DNA of 64,000 nt from Parachryseolinea silvisoli (lineage in GTDB: Bacteria > Bacteroidota > Bacteroidia > Cytophagales > Cyclobacteriaceae), in NCBI RefSeq assembly GCF_021190955.1, contig NZ_JAIOAO010000001.1, positions 992,001 to 1,056,000 of the forward strand. Direction: 5' to 3'. A model generated the notes under the pieces. It searched no databases and was not told the origin of the DNA. It worked only from the letters and a program-made list of their open reading frames with translations. Made by a program: the position numbers and the translations under genes. This document shows, one piece after another, positions 54,819-63,606 of this stretch; positions within the stretch are counted from its first letter, which is position 1, and each line of letters opens with the position of its first letter.

Positions 54819-55103
54819 TTAGTTCAATGCTCCAGCAGAATGGCACCGAGGTGCCATGCATGTTGATGCATCGGGGAGGGGTGCTAATTGCCCCACGACA
54901 TATCCCCCTGGACCCGGGGGGTTGTACCTACAGATCTTCGTACAAAGATCATCACATTCCAGCAATGGAATTTCTCTACAGATGGTTCCATCATAGTAGA
55001 AGTTTGGATCAATGACGCTTTCGCTCTTCAGCAACGTGGAAGCGAACGTTCCGAGCACGGCAAACACAAAGGCCGCGCAGCATAGGGTTATTCGTAGTTT
55101 CAT
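54819..55103 (-). CDS. Small exported Cys-rich peptide, DUF6520-like
   Basis: A 94-residue protein with leader (C-C-A-A-F-V-F-A-V-L-G-T-F-A) and a mature part with six Cys: T-I-C, L-E-C, D-L-C, K-I-C, S-T-C, P-R-C, around N-F-Y-Y-D-G and P-P-G-P-G-G-Y. No Trp is present, so a tryptophan-derived cofactor as in methylamine dehydrogenase is excluded. It lies 24 bases downstream of an exported propeller-like protein and a MauE-like membrane protein. The Cys-rich peptide at 14535-14789 is its counterpart. Six Cys suggest up to three disulfides, possibly formed with MauE help. Confidence 0.72.
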   Translation of the reverse strand: MKLRITLCCAAFVFAVLGTFASTLLKSESVIDPNFYYDGTICREIPLLECDDLCTKICRYNPPGPGGYVVGQLAPLPDASTCMAPRCHSAGALN

Positions 55104-55127
55104 ACAATTGTGGGATTAGTGGAAAAA

Positions 55128-56234
55128 TTATTTAAAAACGACTGACTCGGATTTCGAAAAGTACTTCGCGTTTAATTCGTTAATTTCAAGGTATTGGTCA
55201 TACAATACGATGAGCGTATTTTCAACTACTCTAAATTCTCTAAAGCTCTTACCATTGAACTTGGGTATGTAAAAGCTGAACTTATACGTCCCGTCTTTCA
55301 GGTCGTATACATCAACAGCAGACTGCAATTTGAAAGCGTCTTCATACTCATTTTTTGAGAGCAGCGGCGACTTTACAAATAACAAGCCGTTAGACACACA
55401 GCTCGTTTCATTTACAGTTACCGGAGGGGTATCCATAGTGTACGCTCTTTCAGACGAGATCGCTGCCCCTGACACTTTTGCATGGCTGATGGTATCGATC
55501 GTATTTCCACGATACAATACGTTCATGCTGGTATCCATCACCATATATTGATTCCTGTAGTAGTACAAGTAAACAAGTTTTCCTGTCGATCGATCATAGT
55601 GCAACATCCCATCTGTGCAGAATTTGCCATCTATTTGTTTTTGCAATATTCCAGGCGCAAATTTGACATAGGGGCTATCTGCCTTAATCCTTCCCAAAAC
55701 CTGTTCATCTGTTAGACTGCTTATTGACTTGATTGCAAATGATTTAGAACTAAACGGAATGCCATCGATGAAATAAGCAGCTTTGTCGAACATGAAGCTG
55801 TCTGCTTTCCATTCGTTCAACTTACCACGATAAAGACCTGGCATCACCCCGTCCATGATATAAAAATATGGATCCATGACGCTAGTCCGGGGTCTTTTAA
55901 ATTTTAATCTCTCTACGTTTTTTATCTTCAATGTTATTTCTGTACTATCGGTTAGCGCTATTCCGGTACTGTCTTTCTCTTTCGTTTTCAAAACAAGAAG
56001 ATGCAGATAGGCCGTAACATTTGCCAGATAAACATGGTCCCTGGTGGCCCCGGCTATGTAATAGGAATTATACTTCAGCTCCGCCCCACTGATACTGCTA
56101 AATGCATCTTTCAGAACAATCCTCAAAAAACTGTTATTTTTCCGAATGTGCTGATTAGAAAAACTATATAGTGCCAACACCAGCAGCGCACTTAGTATGG
56201 CACAACTCAACAGGAGGGTAATAGGTCTTTTCAT
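55128..56234 (-). CDS. Exported beta-propeller-like protein of unknown function
   Basis: The ATG at 56234 starts one base after the stop of the MauE-like gene and gives a membrane anchor or signal (M-K-R-P-I-T-L-L-L-S-C-A-I-L-S-A-L-L); a longer frame from 56267 overlaps that gene. The 368-residue protein has repeated short strand units (M-L-H-Y-D-R-S-T-G-K-L-V-Y-L-Y-Y, V-D-V-Y-D-L-K-D-G-T-Y-K-F-S-F) that suggest a six-bladed propeller, as in the TolB-like/BF3164 group. It has few Cys. It is flanked by a MauE-like protein and a Cys-rich peptide. Function not recognised. Confidence 0.72.
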   Translation of the reverse strand: MKRPITLLLSCAILSALLVLALYSFSNQHIRKNNSFLRIVLKDAFSSISGAELKYNSYYIAGATRDHVYLANVTAYLHLLVLKTKEKDSTGIALTDSTEITLKIKNVERLKFKRPRTSVMDPYFYIMDGVMPGLYRGKLNEWKADSFMFDKAAYFIDGIPFSSKSFAIKSISSLTDEQVLGRIKADSPYVKFAPGILQKQIDGKFCTDGMLHYDRSTGKLVYLYYYRNQYMVMDTSMNVLYRGNTIDTISHAKVSGAAISSERAYTMDTPPVTVNETSCVSNGLLFVKSPLLSKNEYEDAFKLQSAVDVYDLKDGTYKFSFYIPKFNGKSFREFRVVENTLIVLYDQYLEINELNAKYFSKSESVVFK

Positions 56235-56235
56235 T

Positions 56236-56682
56236 TCAATTAACTTTAGCCGTAACAATCTGCGCAATTGGTTTTTCCTTTCTGTATGAAATCAGAACAG
56301 CAGCGGCAGCCAGTATGATGAACGCTATATTAAAGACTAAATGCTCCTTCCATCCAAGCTTTTCCAACACACCCCCGCATGAACAAGGAATGTAGAGGCT
56401 AAGGGTTAGAATACAAGTGATGTATGTTGTGAACATCACCATCAAGCTAAAGGCTGCATACAAACCAACCAGCCGTAATCGGATAAAAACAAGCATAATG
56501 GCGATTAAAATCTCTGCTACCGGCACCATCCAGGCAATCCAACCTGCAAAGGCTGTCAATAACGGAGATTGCCCTATCTGAACCCGAAATTTTTCATAAT
56601 CCAGGAGCTTCGTTAGAGCAGCGTACACAAATAGGATTATGAATAACACGCAGATGATTTCAATGATCATGTTCCTTTTCAT
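56236..56682 (-). CDS. MauE/DoxX-family redox-associated membrane protein
   Basis: A 148-residue protein with four membrane helices: I-I-C-V-L-F-I-I-L-F-V-Y-A-A-L-T-K, L-L-T-A-F-A-G-W-I-A, M-F-T-T-Y-I-T-C-I-L, and F-I-I-L-A-A-A-A-V-L. The Cys pair C-S-C-G-G (about 108-112) after P is the type seen in MauE, where it is thought to support disulfide formation in periplasmic proteins. It heads a three-gene leftward cassette with the propeller-like protein and Cys-rich peptide. Confidence 0.85.
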   Translation of the reverse strand: MKRNMIIEIICVLFIILFVYAALTKLLDYEKFRVQIGQSPLLTAFAGWIAWMVPVAEILIAIMLVFIRLRLVGLYAAFSLMVMFTTYITCILTLSLYIPCSCGGVLEKLGWKEHLVFNIAFIILAAAAVLISYRKEKPIAQIVTAKVN

Positions 56683-56843
56683 ACCTTCTTAAAATTCATT
56701 ATTTATAGAAAGCACCAGGAATTTGGTGACCTGCTATATTCCGATTCGAAAAGAAATTCCACCCGCACATTTCTATGACGTCGCTCTTAACATGGTGGAG
56801 ATAATTTCCCTATTTATTTAAAACATCAAGTATTGTATTAACA

Positions 56844-56864
56844 ATATATATATATATATAATAT
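56844..56864. repeat. (AT)n microsatellite
   Basis: About ten AT dinucleotides in a row inside the AT-rich gap. It lies 160 bases upstream of the MauE-like gene, where slippage could alter promoter spacing, though no evidence for that is visible. Confidence 0.7.
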
Positions 56865-57053
56865 CTATACTCATTGAAACCTATTTTCATTTTTTTTAGT
56901 GAGCGAGGCAAGTTCTTGGATCGCGGTATCTCGTTAGTAATCAAAGTACCTGAAAAATCAGGGAAAGAGCTTATATCCACAGTAAAGAAGTCAAAAAAGG
57001 GAAATGCCAATGAAACAGCCTTCATGGCTTGCCGTAACATGAGCGCCTTCTAG
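56862..57053 (+). pseudogene. Possible degraded rightward gene end
   Basis: Between an in-frame TAA and the TAG at 57051 there is a 63-codon frame with a coding-like product (I-S-L-V-I-K-V-P-E-K-S-G-K-E-L-I, then N-E-T-A-F-M-A-C-R-N-M) but no start codon apart from late ATGs. It may be the 3' remnant of a lost gene. Confidence 0.22.
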
Positions 57054-57323
57054 AATCAACTATTTGGTTTTCAGAAAGATCCAAGAGGCATCCTCTTTTA
57101 CACACAATCGAGGACAATGAAAGCATAGAATATAATTACGTGACGGACTCCCTCTGGTAACAAAATAGTTTCTATTTGATAAACTGGAAAAAGTTTTGCG
57201 TGTTCGGAAATAGTCTATATTTATTTCAGGTATCGGACAGTCAGGGGTGGAGTGTCGGTTGTTTGTTATTAGAGTCCTGATAAGTTACCTCCACGAGTTA
57301 TGCGAAACTTAACCTCATACATA

Positions 57324-58304
57324 ATGAACACCAAACTGTTTTTCATGCTGGTAGCGATTGCCGTTACCAGTGCATCCCGTGCACAAGTTCTGACTACACC
57401 GGGTGGTGTTGTCGGAAGTAATACCACTACAGACCAGGTTTTTGTCACTGGCCAGACAAAGCTGATAAATCCCAATGGCCGAGCGCTTGTTATCGAAAAG
57501 GATAATGGCGACTCGTGGCTTACGTTTCTTGATCCGGATAACTTTTTTTATTCCATGGGCATTGACCGTTCAAACAACGGCAGCTTTCTGTTAAATCGCG
57601 GTGGAGAACTTGGGACCACCAATAATTTTGTATTAACCTATACCGGAACGATCGGCCTGGGAACAGCGGTCCCCAGAGCCAAGTTGGATGTAGCTGGCTT
57701 GCTTAATGGTGGCGTATTGGGCACTGTTCTGGGAAGATTGAGTGAAGGTGATGGCAGCGGAGATGGCACATACCTGGGCGTGAGAGGATTTGCAACGCAG
57801 GAAACTGAATATAATGGAAAGAGTTTTTCGCTTGAACACGGATTCTATGGCTCCGTTAACAGCTCCATCAACTTCCACCGTGGTAATGCTGTAACCGGCG
57901 GATACCTTACTTTTAATACCTACAACAATATCGAACGGTTGCGCATCACGCCCGGAGGCGATGTTGCCATCGGCACCACAACAGCAGATGCGAAACTTAC
58001 CGTGAAAGGTGATGTTCATGCTCGAGAGGTTCGCGTGGATCTCGGCGGATCCATAGGCCCTGATTACGTTTTCGAACAAGACTACGCCCTGCTTTCGCTG
58101 CAGGAGCTCGAGCGCTATATACAGCAGAACAAGCATCTTCCGGAAATTCTCTCTGCCGCGGAAATGGAAGCCAACGGGCTGAAGCTGATGGAGATGAACC
58201 TGCTACTGTTGAAGAAAGTGGAGGAGCTGACGCTGCACGCCATTGAACAACAGAAAGCGATCGATACGCTGACGAGCAAAGTGAACAATTCGGAAAGCAA
58301 GTAA
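57324..58304 (+). CDS. Secreted fibre-like protein with C-terminal coiled-coil
   Basis: The ATG at 57324 starts a good signal peptide (M-N-T-K-L-F-F-M-L-V-A-I); an upstream ATG at 57300 is possible. The 326-residue protein is repetitive beta (I-G-L-G-T-A-V-P-R-A-K-L-D-V-A-G, then V-A-I-G-T-T-T-A-D-A-K-L-T-V-K-G) and ends in the common Bacteroidota motif Q-N-K-H-L-P-E-I-L-S-A-A-E-M, followed by a helical trimerising tail. This C-terminus is known from secreted fibre-like and tail-fibre-like proteins. It is followed 17 bases later by a T9SS-exported protein. Confidence 0.85.
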   Translation: MNTKLFFMLVAIAVTSASRAQVLTTPGGVVGSNTTTDQVFVTGQTKLINPNGRALVIEKDNGDSWLTFLDPDNFFYSMGIDRSNNGSFLLNRGGELGTTNNFVLTYTGTIGLGTAVPRAKLDVAGLLNGGVLGTVLGRLSEGDGSGDGTYLGVRGFATQETEYNGKSFSLEHGFYGSVNSSINFHRGNAVTGGYLTFNTYNNIERLRITPGGDVAIGTTTADAKLTVKGDVHAREVRVDLGGSIGPDYVFEQDYALLSLQELERYIQQNKHLPEILSAAEMEANGLKLMEMNLLLLKKVEELTLHAIEQQKAIDTLTSKVNNSESK

Positions 58305-58321
58305 CGCCAATCGCGCACGTT

Positions 58322-60538
58322 ATGAAAATGAGATTACTACTCACCGGCGTGATCCTTCTTTGGGGTATCGGCGCCTTTTCACAAGCTACTAATTGGAACG
58401 ATCAGAATAGGTATTGGTATTACCGTTACCGTCTCGTAAATGACTTTTTGATACGGGGAGAGGAAAGTCCTATCGATTGCGGTACCGCTACAGGCTATAG
58501 TTTGCCTGCGGGAAATACATTCACGTCTACTGGTCTCGATATCGAGTGGAGTGATGCCACAAGCTACTTGGGATGGTATATTGGCACATTGGCAACCGAG
58601 TATAGGCTCCTGGCGGACAACAACCAGCCTACTGAAACAACCAAGCAGGAATTGTATTATGCGATGAAGGCTTACGAAAGGCTCGACCGGAAGGAAGAAC
58701 GATTATACCATCCCTACTTGCAATCGGCAGATTGTTCCGAACAGTACCTGAACGGAATTTTCGTACGTGACGATGTGAATAGAGATCTTTTACAGCAACA
58801 TCCAAGACTGATAGCACGATACAGCGCCGATGGTTCTTTCTCGATGGCTTCAGATTATGATAAGTACAGTTACGGAGGGAAACAACTAAGTGATCCACAA
58901 ACTAATATTTATCCCGCTCAAGACCAGGTCATTGATCTTTTTATGGGGTTTGCACTAGTTAAAAAATGTCTCGGCAATGACACTTACCAGGGCTATAGTT
59001 TCCGGCAAAAGGCCATAGACTACAGCTACGCCATGGTGAACCTGTTTGATCAAAATTTTTGGAATGCCAGGCTAATTGACGGCTCGCATTTTAAAAATGG
59101 AAACCTGAATGCGGAACTTACGTCGTACGGCGTAGCCAGGGCCGGTGGGTGGATAACTGAACAGAACCATTTAACCAGGCTTCATGCCCTTGCGAAAGCC
59201 GAATGGGATATTTTTGCAGACCCAGGAGGCGGCGCAAATGTGATGGATGTACAATATTTTGGAGAGCACAAAGATTATCAAACAGGGTTTGAGCAGACGG
59301 CAGCGGCTATAGCAAGTTCATGGGAGTTCGGACTTACGCCTATCAGGAGCGACATTACTATTCCCGGTCCTTTTGGCATAGGTGAAATACTGATTGGCTA
59401 CCGATATATTTACCAAATGTCATTGCCTGGCATGCCAATTCACTACCCTATACCTCCCATTGATCTTCACACCTGGGATCCACCGCCTCCAACCGTCACT
59501 TTGAACGTAACCGCCGAGATGCTGAGCTATTATGGTCTGAGGTACAATCAAGAGTTTTTTGCCTTGTTGCACGAGTACCTCAACGACGATGGATGCGACC
59601 TGACCAGTAACCTTTTTGCTAATTTCGTTCAAGGTGCCCCTTGTGAAGGGCCTTTTAATAACCCGTCAGATGCTCCACTTGCTTCTGGTGTCAATGGATG
59701 GAGGGGATATAGCCGGTGGGAACGACCACTGAGTAATGATGGATATATTGATGCCGAAAATGATGCGCCCTCCGTCGGACGGTTCAATGGACTTGACTAT
59801 TTACTGCTTTACAATATCTACCGGCTTACGCGAGGCGTCGGCGATAGTCCCTACAAGAATATGTTGAACGTAGTCAGCAGCAATGATCTTACCACCGCCG
59901 GAAAGTACTGGAGTTACGAAACGCTCGAACTGTCGGGAATCGTTAAGAACAATGCTTCGACTACCACCAATCCGGTTGAGATCACGGCAAACAACAGCAT
60001 CATCTTGAAGCCCGGCTTCAAAATAGAGTCAGGCGCAAAGGCTAGGATCTACATAGGCAATTATACCGCATGTAATACGAGTATCGGCAACAACGCCAGT
60101 TTGAGAGAGGCTGCCACAACGACAGTGGAAGAAACAAAAGAGCAAATGCAGCAGCAGGCCATGTCCAGTTTTGCCGCAAAGGCCCGGGAAGGACTCGACG
60201 CTGTAACAGCAGCGTACAGCCACTATGCCCTCGATTCAGCTACATTGGCTTCGGAGTACATGAAAGAAAATAACCTGGCCGATAAACTTGCCGTCTACCC
60301 CAATCCGACGAGCGATGCCTTTTTCGTTTCATTAAATCTAAAAACCGATCAACAGGTTCAAATCATCCTTTCAGATGCATACGGCGGCAAACGCAGAACA
60401 TTGTTCGATGGCCATTTAAATTCGGGCGTGAACATGCTAAGCTTCGACATCAGCGATCTTCAGCCCTCCATCCTGAGCGTTGAAATTAAAAGCACTGACA
60501 TCAATTGCGTAAAGCGTTTGGTTAAAAAAGACAAATAA
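58322..60538 (+). CDS. T9SS-exported large secreted protein
   Basis: A 738-residue protein with signal peptide, an N-terminal helix-rich domain with many aromatics and several Cys, and the typical C-terminal pair: a 3-coathanger-stack-type repeat (I-T-A-N-N-S-I-I-L-K-P-G-F, about 550-580) and the type A sorting domain with Y659-P-N-P-T. The N-terminal domain (W-Y-Y-R-Y-R-L-V-N-D-F, S-Y-A-M-V-N-L-F) has the helix-rich look of an alpha/alpha fold but I cannot place it. It is the partner of the fibre-like protein just upstream, in one operon closed by the terminator at 60568. Confidence 0.88.
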   Translation: MKMRLLLTGVILLWGIGAFSQATNWNDQNRYWYYRYRLVNDFLIRGEESPIDCGTATGYSLPAGNTFTSTGLDIEWSDATSYLGWYIGTLATEYRLLADNNQPTETTKQELYYAMKAYERLDRKEERLYHPYLQSADCSEQYLNGIFVRDDVNRDLLQQHPRLIARYSADGSFSMASDYDKYSYGGKQLSDPQTNIYPAQDQVIDLFMGFALVKKCLGNDTYQGYSFRQKAIDYSYAMVNLFDQNFWNARLIDGSHFKNGNLNAELTSYGVARAGGWITEQNHLTRLHALAKAEWDIFADPGGGANVMDVQYFGEHKDYQTGFEQTAAAIASSWEFGLTPIRSDITIPGPFGIGEILIGYRYIYQMSLPGMPIHYPIPPIDLHTWDPPPPTVTLNVTAEMLSYYGLRYNQEFFALLHEYLNDDGCDLTSNLFANFVQGAPCEGPFNNPSDAPLASGVNGWRGYSRWERPLSNDGYIDAENDAPSVGRFNGLDYLLLYNIYRLTRGVGDSPYKNMLNVVSSNDLTTAGKYWSYETLELSGIVKNNASTTTNPVEITANNSIILKPGFKIESGAKARIYIGNYTACNTSIGNNASLREAATTTVEETKEQMQQQAMSSFAAKAREGLDAVTAAYSHYALDSATLASEYMKENNLADKLAVYPNPTSDAFFVSLNLKTDQQVQIILSDAYGGKRRTLFDGHLNSGVNMLSFDISDLQPSILSVEIKSTDINCVKRLVKKDK

Positions 60539-60567
60539 CAGCGTAGGATTATTAGTGCTGGCCCGGA

Positions 60568-60619
60568 TAGGGGGCTATCAGAATTTTGTAAGAAGTTTGG
60601 GTAGCCCCCTACCTTTTTT
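60568..60619 (+). terminator. Terminator with a convergent stop codon in its stem
   Basis: TAGGGGGCTA (60568-60577) pairs with TAGCCCCCTA (60602-60611) around a 24-base loop, followed by CC and seven T residues. The rightward operon ends 29 bases before. The stop codon of the leftward pyrophosphatase gene (60609-60611) is part of the right arm. Confidence 0.8.
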
Positions 60620-61835
60620 TGTAGATTTTCTTCAGGACGTCAGGGTTGCCGTCAATGGGTGGCACTGTCAGCCCCAATAAGGTCGCAATGAAGGGATATA
60701 CGTGGATGTTTTCGAATGGCGGTAGGGATGCTCCTTGTTTTATGTTCGGGCCCGCGGCATAGAATATGCCGCGCATGCTTTTTTCAACACCCGGGTCAAA
60801 CCCATGCGCCCCAAATATCGCTGGCTGTGGCCCGGCGCGCCGGGGTTGATCCTGGAAGTAGTAGCCGGGCTCTATGACCAGTAGCAGGTCGCCGGCGCGT
60901 TCATGATTGTAATGCCACCGGGTGGGCATCTCTTTTGGTTTGTATACTTTAAAGTGGTCTTCTTTTTTCTTCAGGACGTCGTAGAGCGAGTCGGCTTTAT
61001 GCGTGTAGATGTGTGTTTGGGTGCCCCCGTTGACAAATACGATCGAACTGTCGCGTGTGTCGAAGAGATTGGGAATGGACACAAACGTTTTGGGCGTGTT
61101 GTTAAGCTCCATCATGCCGTGGTCGGATACCAGAATCACGTTTACCGGCAGGGCTACTGTTTTCAGCCCGCGCATGAGATGTCCCAGGAGGCTGTCTGCC
61201 TGTAATACGGTTTCACGCAGGGCCTGTGAATTGGGGCCGCTATGGTGGCCTTCGGTATCCACGAGCGAGAAGTATAGCGAGATAAAGTGTGGACGCTCCG
61301 CTGGCGGTAGTTTGAGCCACGCGATGGTTTGGTCAACGCGCTTTTTATTGGGCACCGATTCATCGTAGTCAAAATAGTAGTCTGGGTATTTGCCCTGGAT
61401 GGCGGCTTCTGACCCCACCCAGAAGAACGAGGCGGTCTTCAGGCCTTGTTGCTGGGCCAGTTGCCACAAGGGTGTGCCACCATAGTAGGCAGGGTTGCGC
61501 ACGGCCGCGCGGTCTCGTATGGCGTAGTACTGATGCAGGGCCGGATCGTAAAAGGCATTGTCGACCAGTCCGTGGTGGCCGGGGTAAAGCCCGGTAACGA
61601 GTGTATAGTGGTTAGGAAAGGTTTTGCTGGGGAAAGATGGTATAAGTCCTTCGGCAGCGGCACCTTTGCGGATAAACTCCTGGAAAAAGGGCGGCTTGAA
61701 TCGTGACACATAATCATGTCGGAAGCCATCGAAGGAAACCAATACTACATACGGTCTTTCTTTGGGTTGCGCGTAGGCGGCTATACTGATAAGATAACCG
61801 GCAACGAAGAGCACCACGCTTTTCAACATTCTCAC
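60609..61835 (-). CDS. Ectonucleotide pyrophosphatase/phosphodiesterase-like enzyme
   Basis: A 408-residue exported enzyme with signal peptide. The alkaline-phosphatase-superfamily metal site is visible: Asp36 in S-F-D-G-F, nucleophile Thr72 in K-T-F-P-N-H-Y-T, and S-D-H-G-M later. In the family it hydrolyses phosphodiester or pyrophosphate bonds of nucleotides outside the cell. A second phosphate-releasing enzyme is at 4086. Its stop lies within the terminator stem of the convergent operon. Confidence 0.93.
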   Translation of the reverse strand: MRMLKSVVLFVAGYLISIAAYAQPKERPYVVLVSFDGFRHDYVSRFKPPFFQEFIRKGAAAEGLIPSFPSKTFPNHYTLVTGLYPGHHGLVDNAFYDPALHQYYAIRDRAAVRNPAYYGGTPLWQLAQQQGLKTASFFWVGSEAAIQGKYPDYYFDYDESVPNKKRVDQTIAWLKLPPAERPHFISLYFSLVDTEGHHSGPNSQALRETVLQADSLLGHLMRGLKTVALPVNVILVSDHGMMELNNTPKTFVSIPNLFDTRDSSIVFVNGGTQTHIYTHKADSLYDVLKKKEDHFKVYKPKEMPTRWHYNHERAGDLLLVIEPGYYFQDQPRRAGPQPAIFGAHGFDPGVEKSMRGIFYAAGPNIKQGASLPPFENIHVYPFIATLLGLTVPPIDGNPDVLKKIYKKR

Positions 61836-61941
61836 CTAATACATTTAGATTCTCTGCGGCTAAATGTAATTGTCTTTCTGTGGAATTCGCAGCGGGCTAT
61901 GTTATTTGAAGATCATTTTTTATGGCCGGTCGTCGGGCCTT

Positions 61942-62199
61942 TCATAATGCGTCAAAAAAACGGTTGGCCAGGCCGCCGATGGCAGAACCCAGGCTTTTAA
62001 AGATCCCTTCAAAAAAGCTCACAGCCAGCTTTGTGCCGATCTCTTCATGCTTCGCGGCATTACGCGTTGAAAAAAATCCTGTGATCCCGCTGCCGGCATG
62101 CTGGCACTTGGCGTATGGGGGGGGTGTGATCAGATCATAATAATGGATAAGAAGCTTCTGGGCGCGCTCCCTGTCATTATGTTTATTGTCTTTTCGCAT
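61942..62199 (-). CDS. Small hypothetical protein after FecR
   Basis: An 85-residue frame, 27 bases after the FecR stop on the same strand, with an AGAGG sequence upstream of the ATG. The basic N-terminus and the helical end L-A-V-S-F-F-E-G-I-F-K-S-L-G-S look like a small cytoplasmic or membrane-touching protein. No family recognised; could be chance. Confidence 0.4.
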   Translation of the reverse strand: MRKDNKHNDRERAQKLLIHYYDLITPPPYAKCQHAGSGITGFFSTRNAAKHEEIGTKLAVSFFEGIFKSLGSAIGGLANRFFDAL

Positions 62200-62226
62200 T
62201 CCTATGCCTCTTCTGTGTTATCGCCA

Positions 62227-63426
62227 CTACTCCGTCAAACAGTTCGGCAAGCTGCCACTGAGTATTACCGTATCCTTTTCAACCTTGAATTGCATGGTAG
62301 GCTCTTTACCGACGCGGGACATAGTGCAGAATGAATTCAAAATAAAATTCAACGAGGTGTCTTTTGGATAGGCTGCTTCAATCACGCAGTTTTTCATTTC
62401 CTCGTTTGCAATTTTCAAGTGAACATTGAATTTCTCTCCCAGGATCGCTGCGGCGTCTTCCAGACTCACGCGCGGAAGAACGATCATGGAGTAATACCAA
62501 TCTACATTTGCCGGATTAAAGAGCTCGGGATTATAACGGCCGCTTTCGGTGTAGACCGTCAATCGCTGTCCCCGCACAAGCTCTCCAAGCTTTTCTCCTT
62601 TGTAGCGTACAGCCACACGCCCATGTGCCACGGAGACCGTTAGGAAACCATCTTTCGGATTGGCGTCCACCTGGAACCCTGTACCGAGTACCTCGATCTC
62701 TACATGCTGAGCAGTCTTCACGACGAATGGCAGCTGAGCATTTTTGGCAACGTCCAGGTAGAAGCTGCCTTCTGTAACACTGAGTTCCCGACGATTATCG
62801 GTAAAGAAAGGTGTCGGTGTGCAATAGCTGGTCCCTTCGCGGATTATGGCCCAGGATCGATCCGGAAATTGTACGTACTGCGCAGGCAGCAGGACAGATT
62901 CATCAGAGCAACTTTTGGGTTTAAACTGAATATGTTTTGAAGAAATCGAGATCATGAACGCAACGAAGATGGCAGCACCTACCAGCGCAACGATCTTTCC
63001 AGCCTTTCTATACGCGGAACGAGTTTCGTTGTCTCCCGGGGGCCCGGGAAGGTCGTTATTCGACAGACGCTGGTGAATTCTTATGGCCTCCCGAATAAGT
63101 GCCTCTTCAATTTTCGATTGGCTCATCACGGACAGTCGGGTATCGCGCTGGAGCTCATAGAGGCATTCCTTCCAGATCTCCAATTGCAGTTCTGTAGCAC
63201 CCCCCTCACGCAGAGCGTCGAGGATGCCATCGATGATGGCAACCATGTTGGTGATCTCTTGCTGCATAGAGCCCAGCCGGACACGCAGGACTGCCAGGAC
63301 AATAGCGACACTCTCCTCAGGTGAAAGTCTATAGGCATGAAACTCCCTCAGCACCCGTACTTGACGAATGCTCTTTGACCTGCCAGCAGTAAAATCAAAC
63401 TGCAGGTCATCACTATCTCCTCGCAT
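62227..63426 (-). CDS. FecR-family anti-sigma factor (orphan)
   Basis: A 399-residue protein. Residues 1-140 are the cytoplasmic anti-sigma part (helical, with L-Q-L-E-I-W-K-E-C-L-Y-E-L), a membrane helix follows at about 142-162, and the periplasmic FecR domain contains F-P-D-R-S-W-A-I-I-R-E-G-T, R-R-E-L-S-V-T-E-G-S-F-Y-L-D-V-A and F-V-V-K-T-A-Q-H-V-E-I-E-V-L-G-T-G-F-Q-V-D-A. The C-terminal DUF4974-type domain follows. In the usual setting an ECF sigma gene lies just upstream and an STN-SusC just downstream; neither is here. It may act with a sigma factor elsewhere. Confidence 0.92.
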   Translation of the reverse strand: MRGDSDDLQFDFTAGRSKSIRQVRVLREFHAYRLSPEESVAIVLAVLRVRLGSMQQEITNMVAIIDGILDALREGGATELQLEIWKECLYELQRDTRLSVMSQSKIEEALIREAIRIHQRLSNNDLPGPPGDNETRSAYRKAGKIVALVGAAIFVAFMISISSKHIQFKPKSCSDESVLLPAQYVQFPDRSWAIIREGTSYCTPTPFFTDNRRELSVTEGSFYLDVAKNAQLPFVVKTAQHVEIEVLGTGFQVDANPKDGFLTVSVAHGRVAVRYKGEKLGELVRGQRLTVYTESGRYNPELFNPANVDWYYSMIVLPRVSLEDAAAILGEKFNVHLKIANEEMKNCVIEAAYPKDTSLNFILNSFCTMSRVGKEPTMQFKVEKDTVILSGSLPNCLTE

Positions 63427-63606
63427 ATGTCGACGAATTAATTAGCTAAAGTTGGGGTGGGCTCCCGGCAACGGACAATAACATCCGTCAACCTCTGTAT
63501 AATAAAAGAGTCAATACTACAGGAAAGGTATAAGAGATTTAGTAAGATAATGACACTTCATTCCAACTCCCATAAACACCATTTGTGTTATAGATTTCAT
63601 CTATGT

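Larger units (their letters stand above)
56683..57323. other. AT-rich region upstream of the MauE cassette
   Basis: About 641 bases. It holds an AT dinucleotide run at 56844-56864, a possible degraded rightward frame (56862-57053), and the promoters of the two divergent transcripts. Otherwise nothing is clear. Confidence 0.5.

Noticed and set aside
56810-57040. Leftward 76-residue frame upstream of the MauE-like gene
   Set aside because: Ends in an AT-dinucleotide-encoded Tyr/Ile run; the opposite strand looks more coding-like, and neither is convincing.
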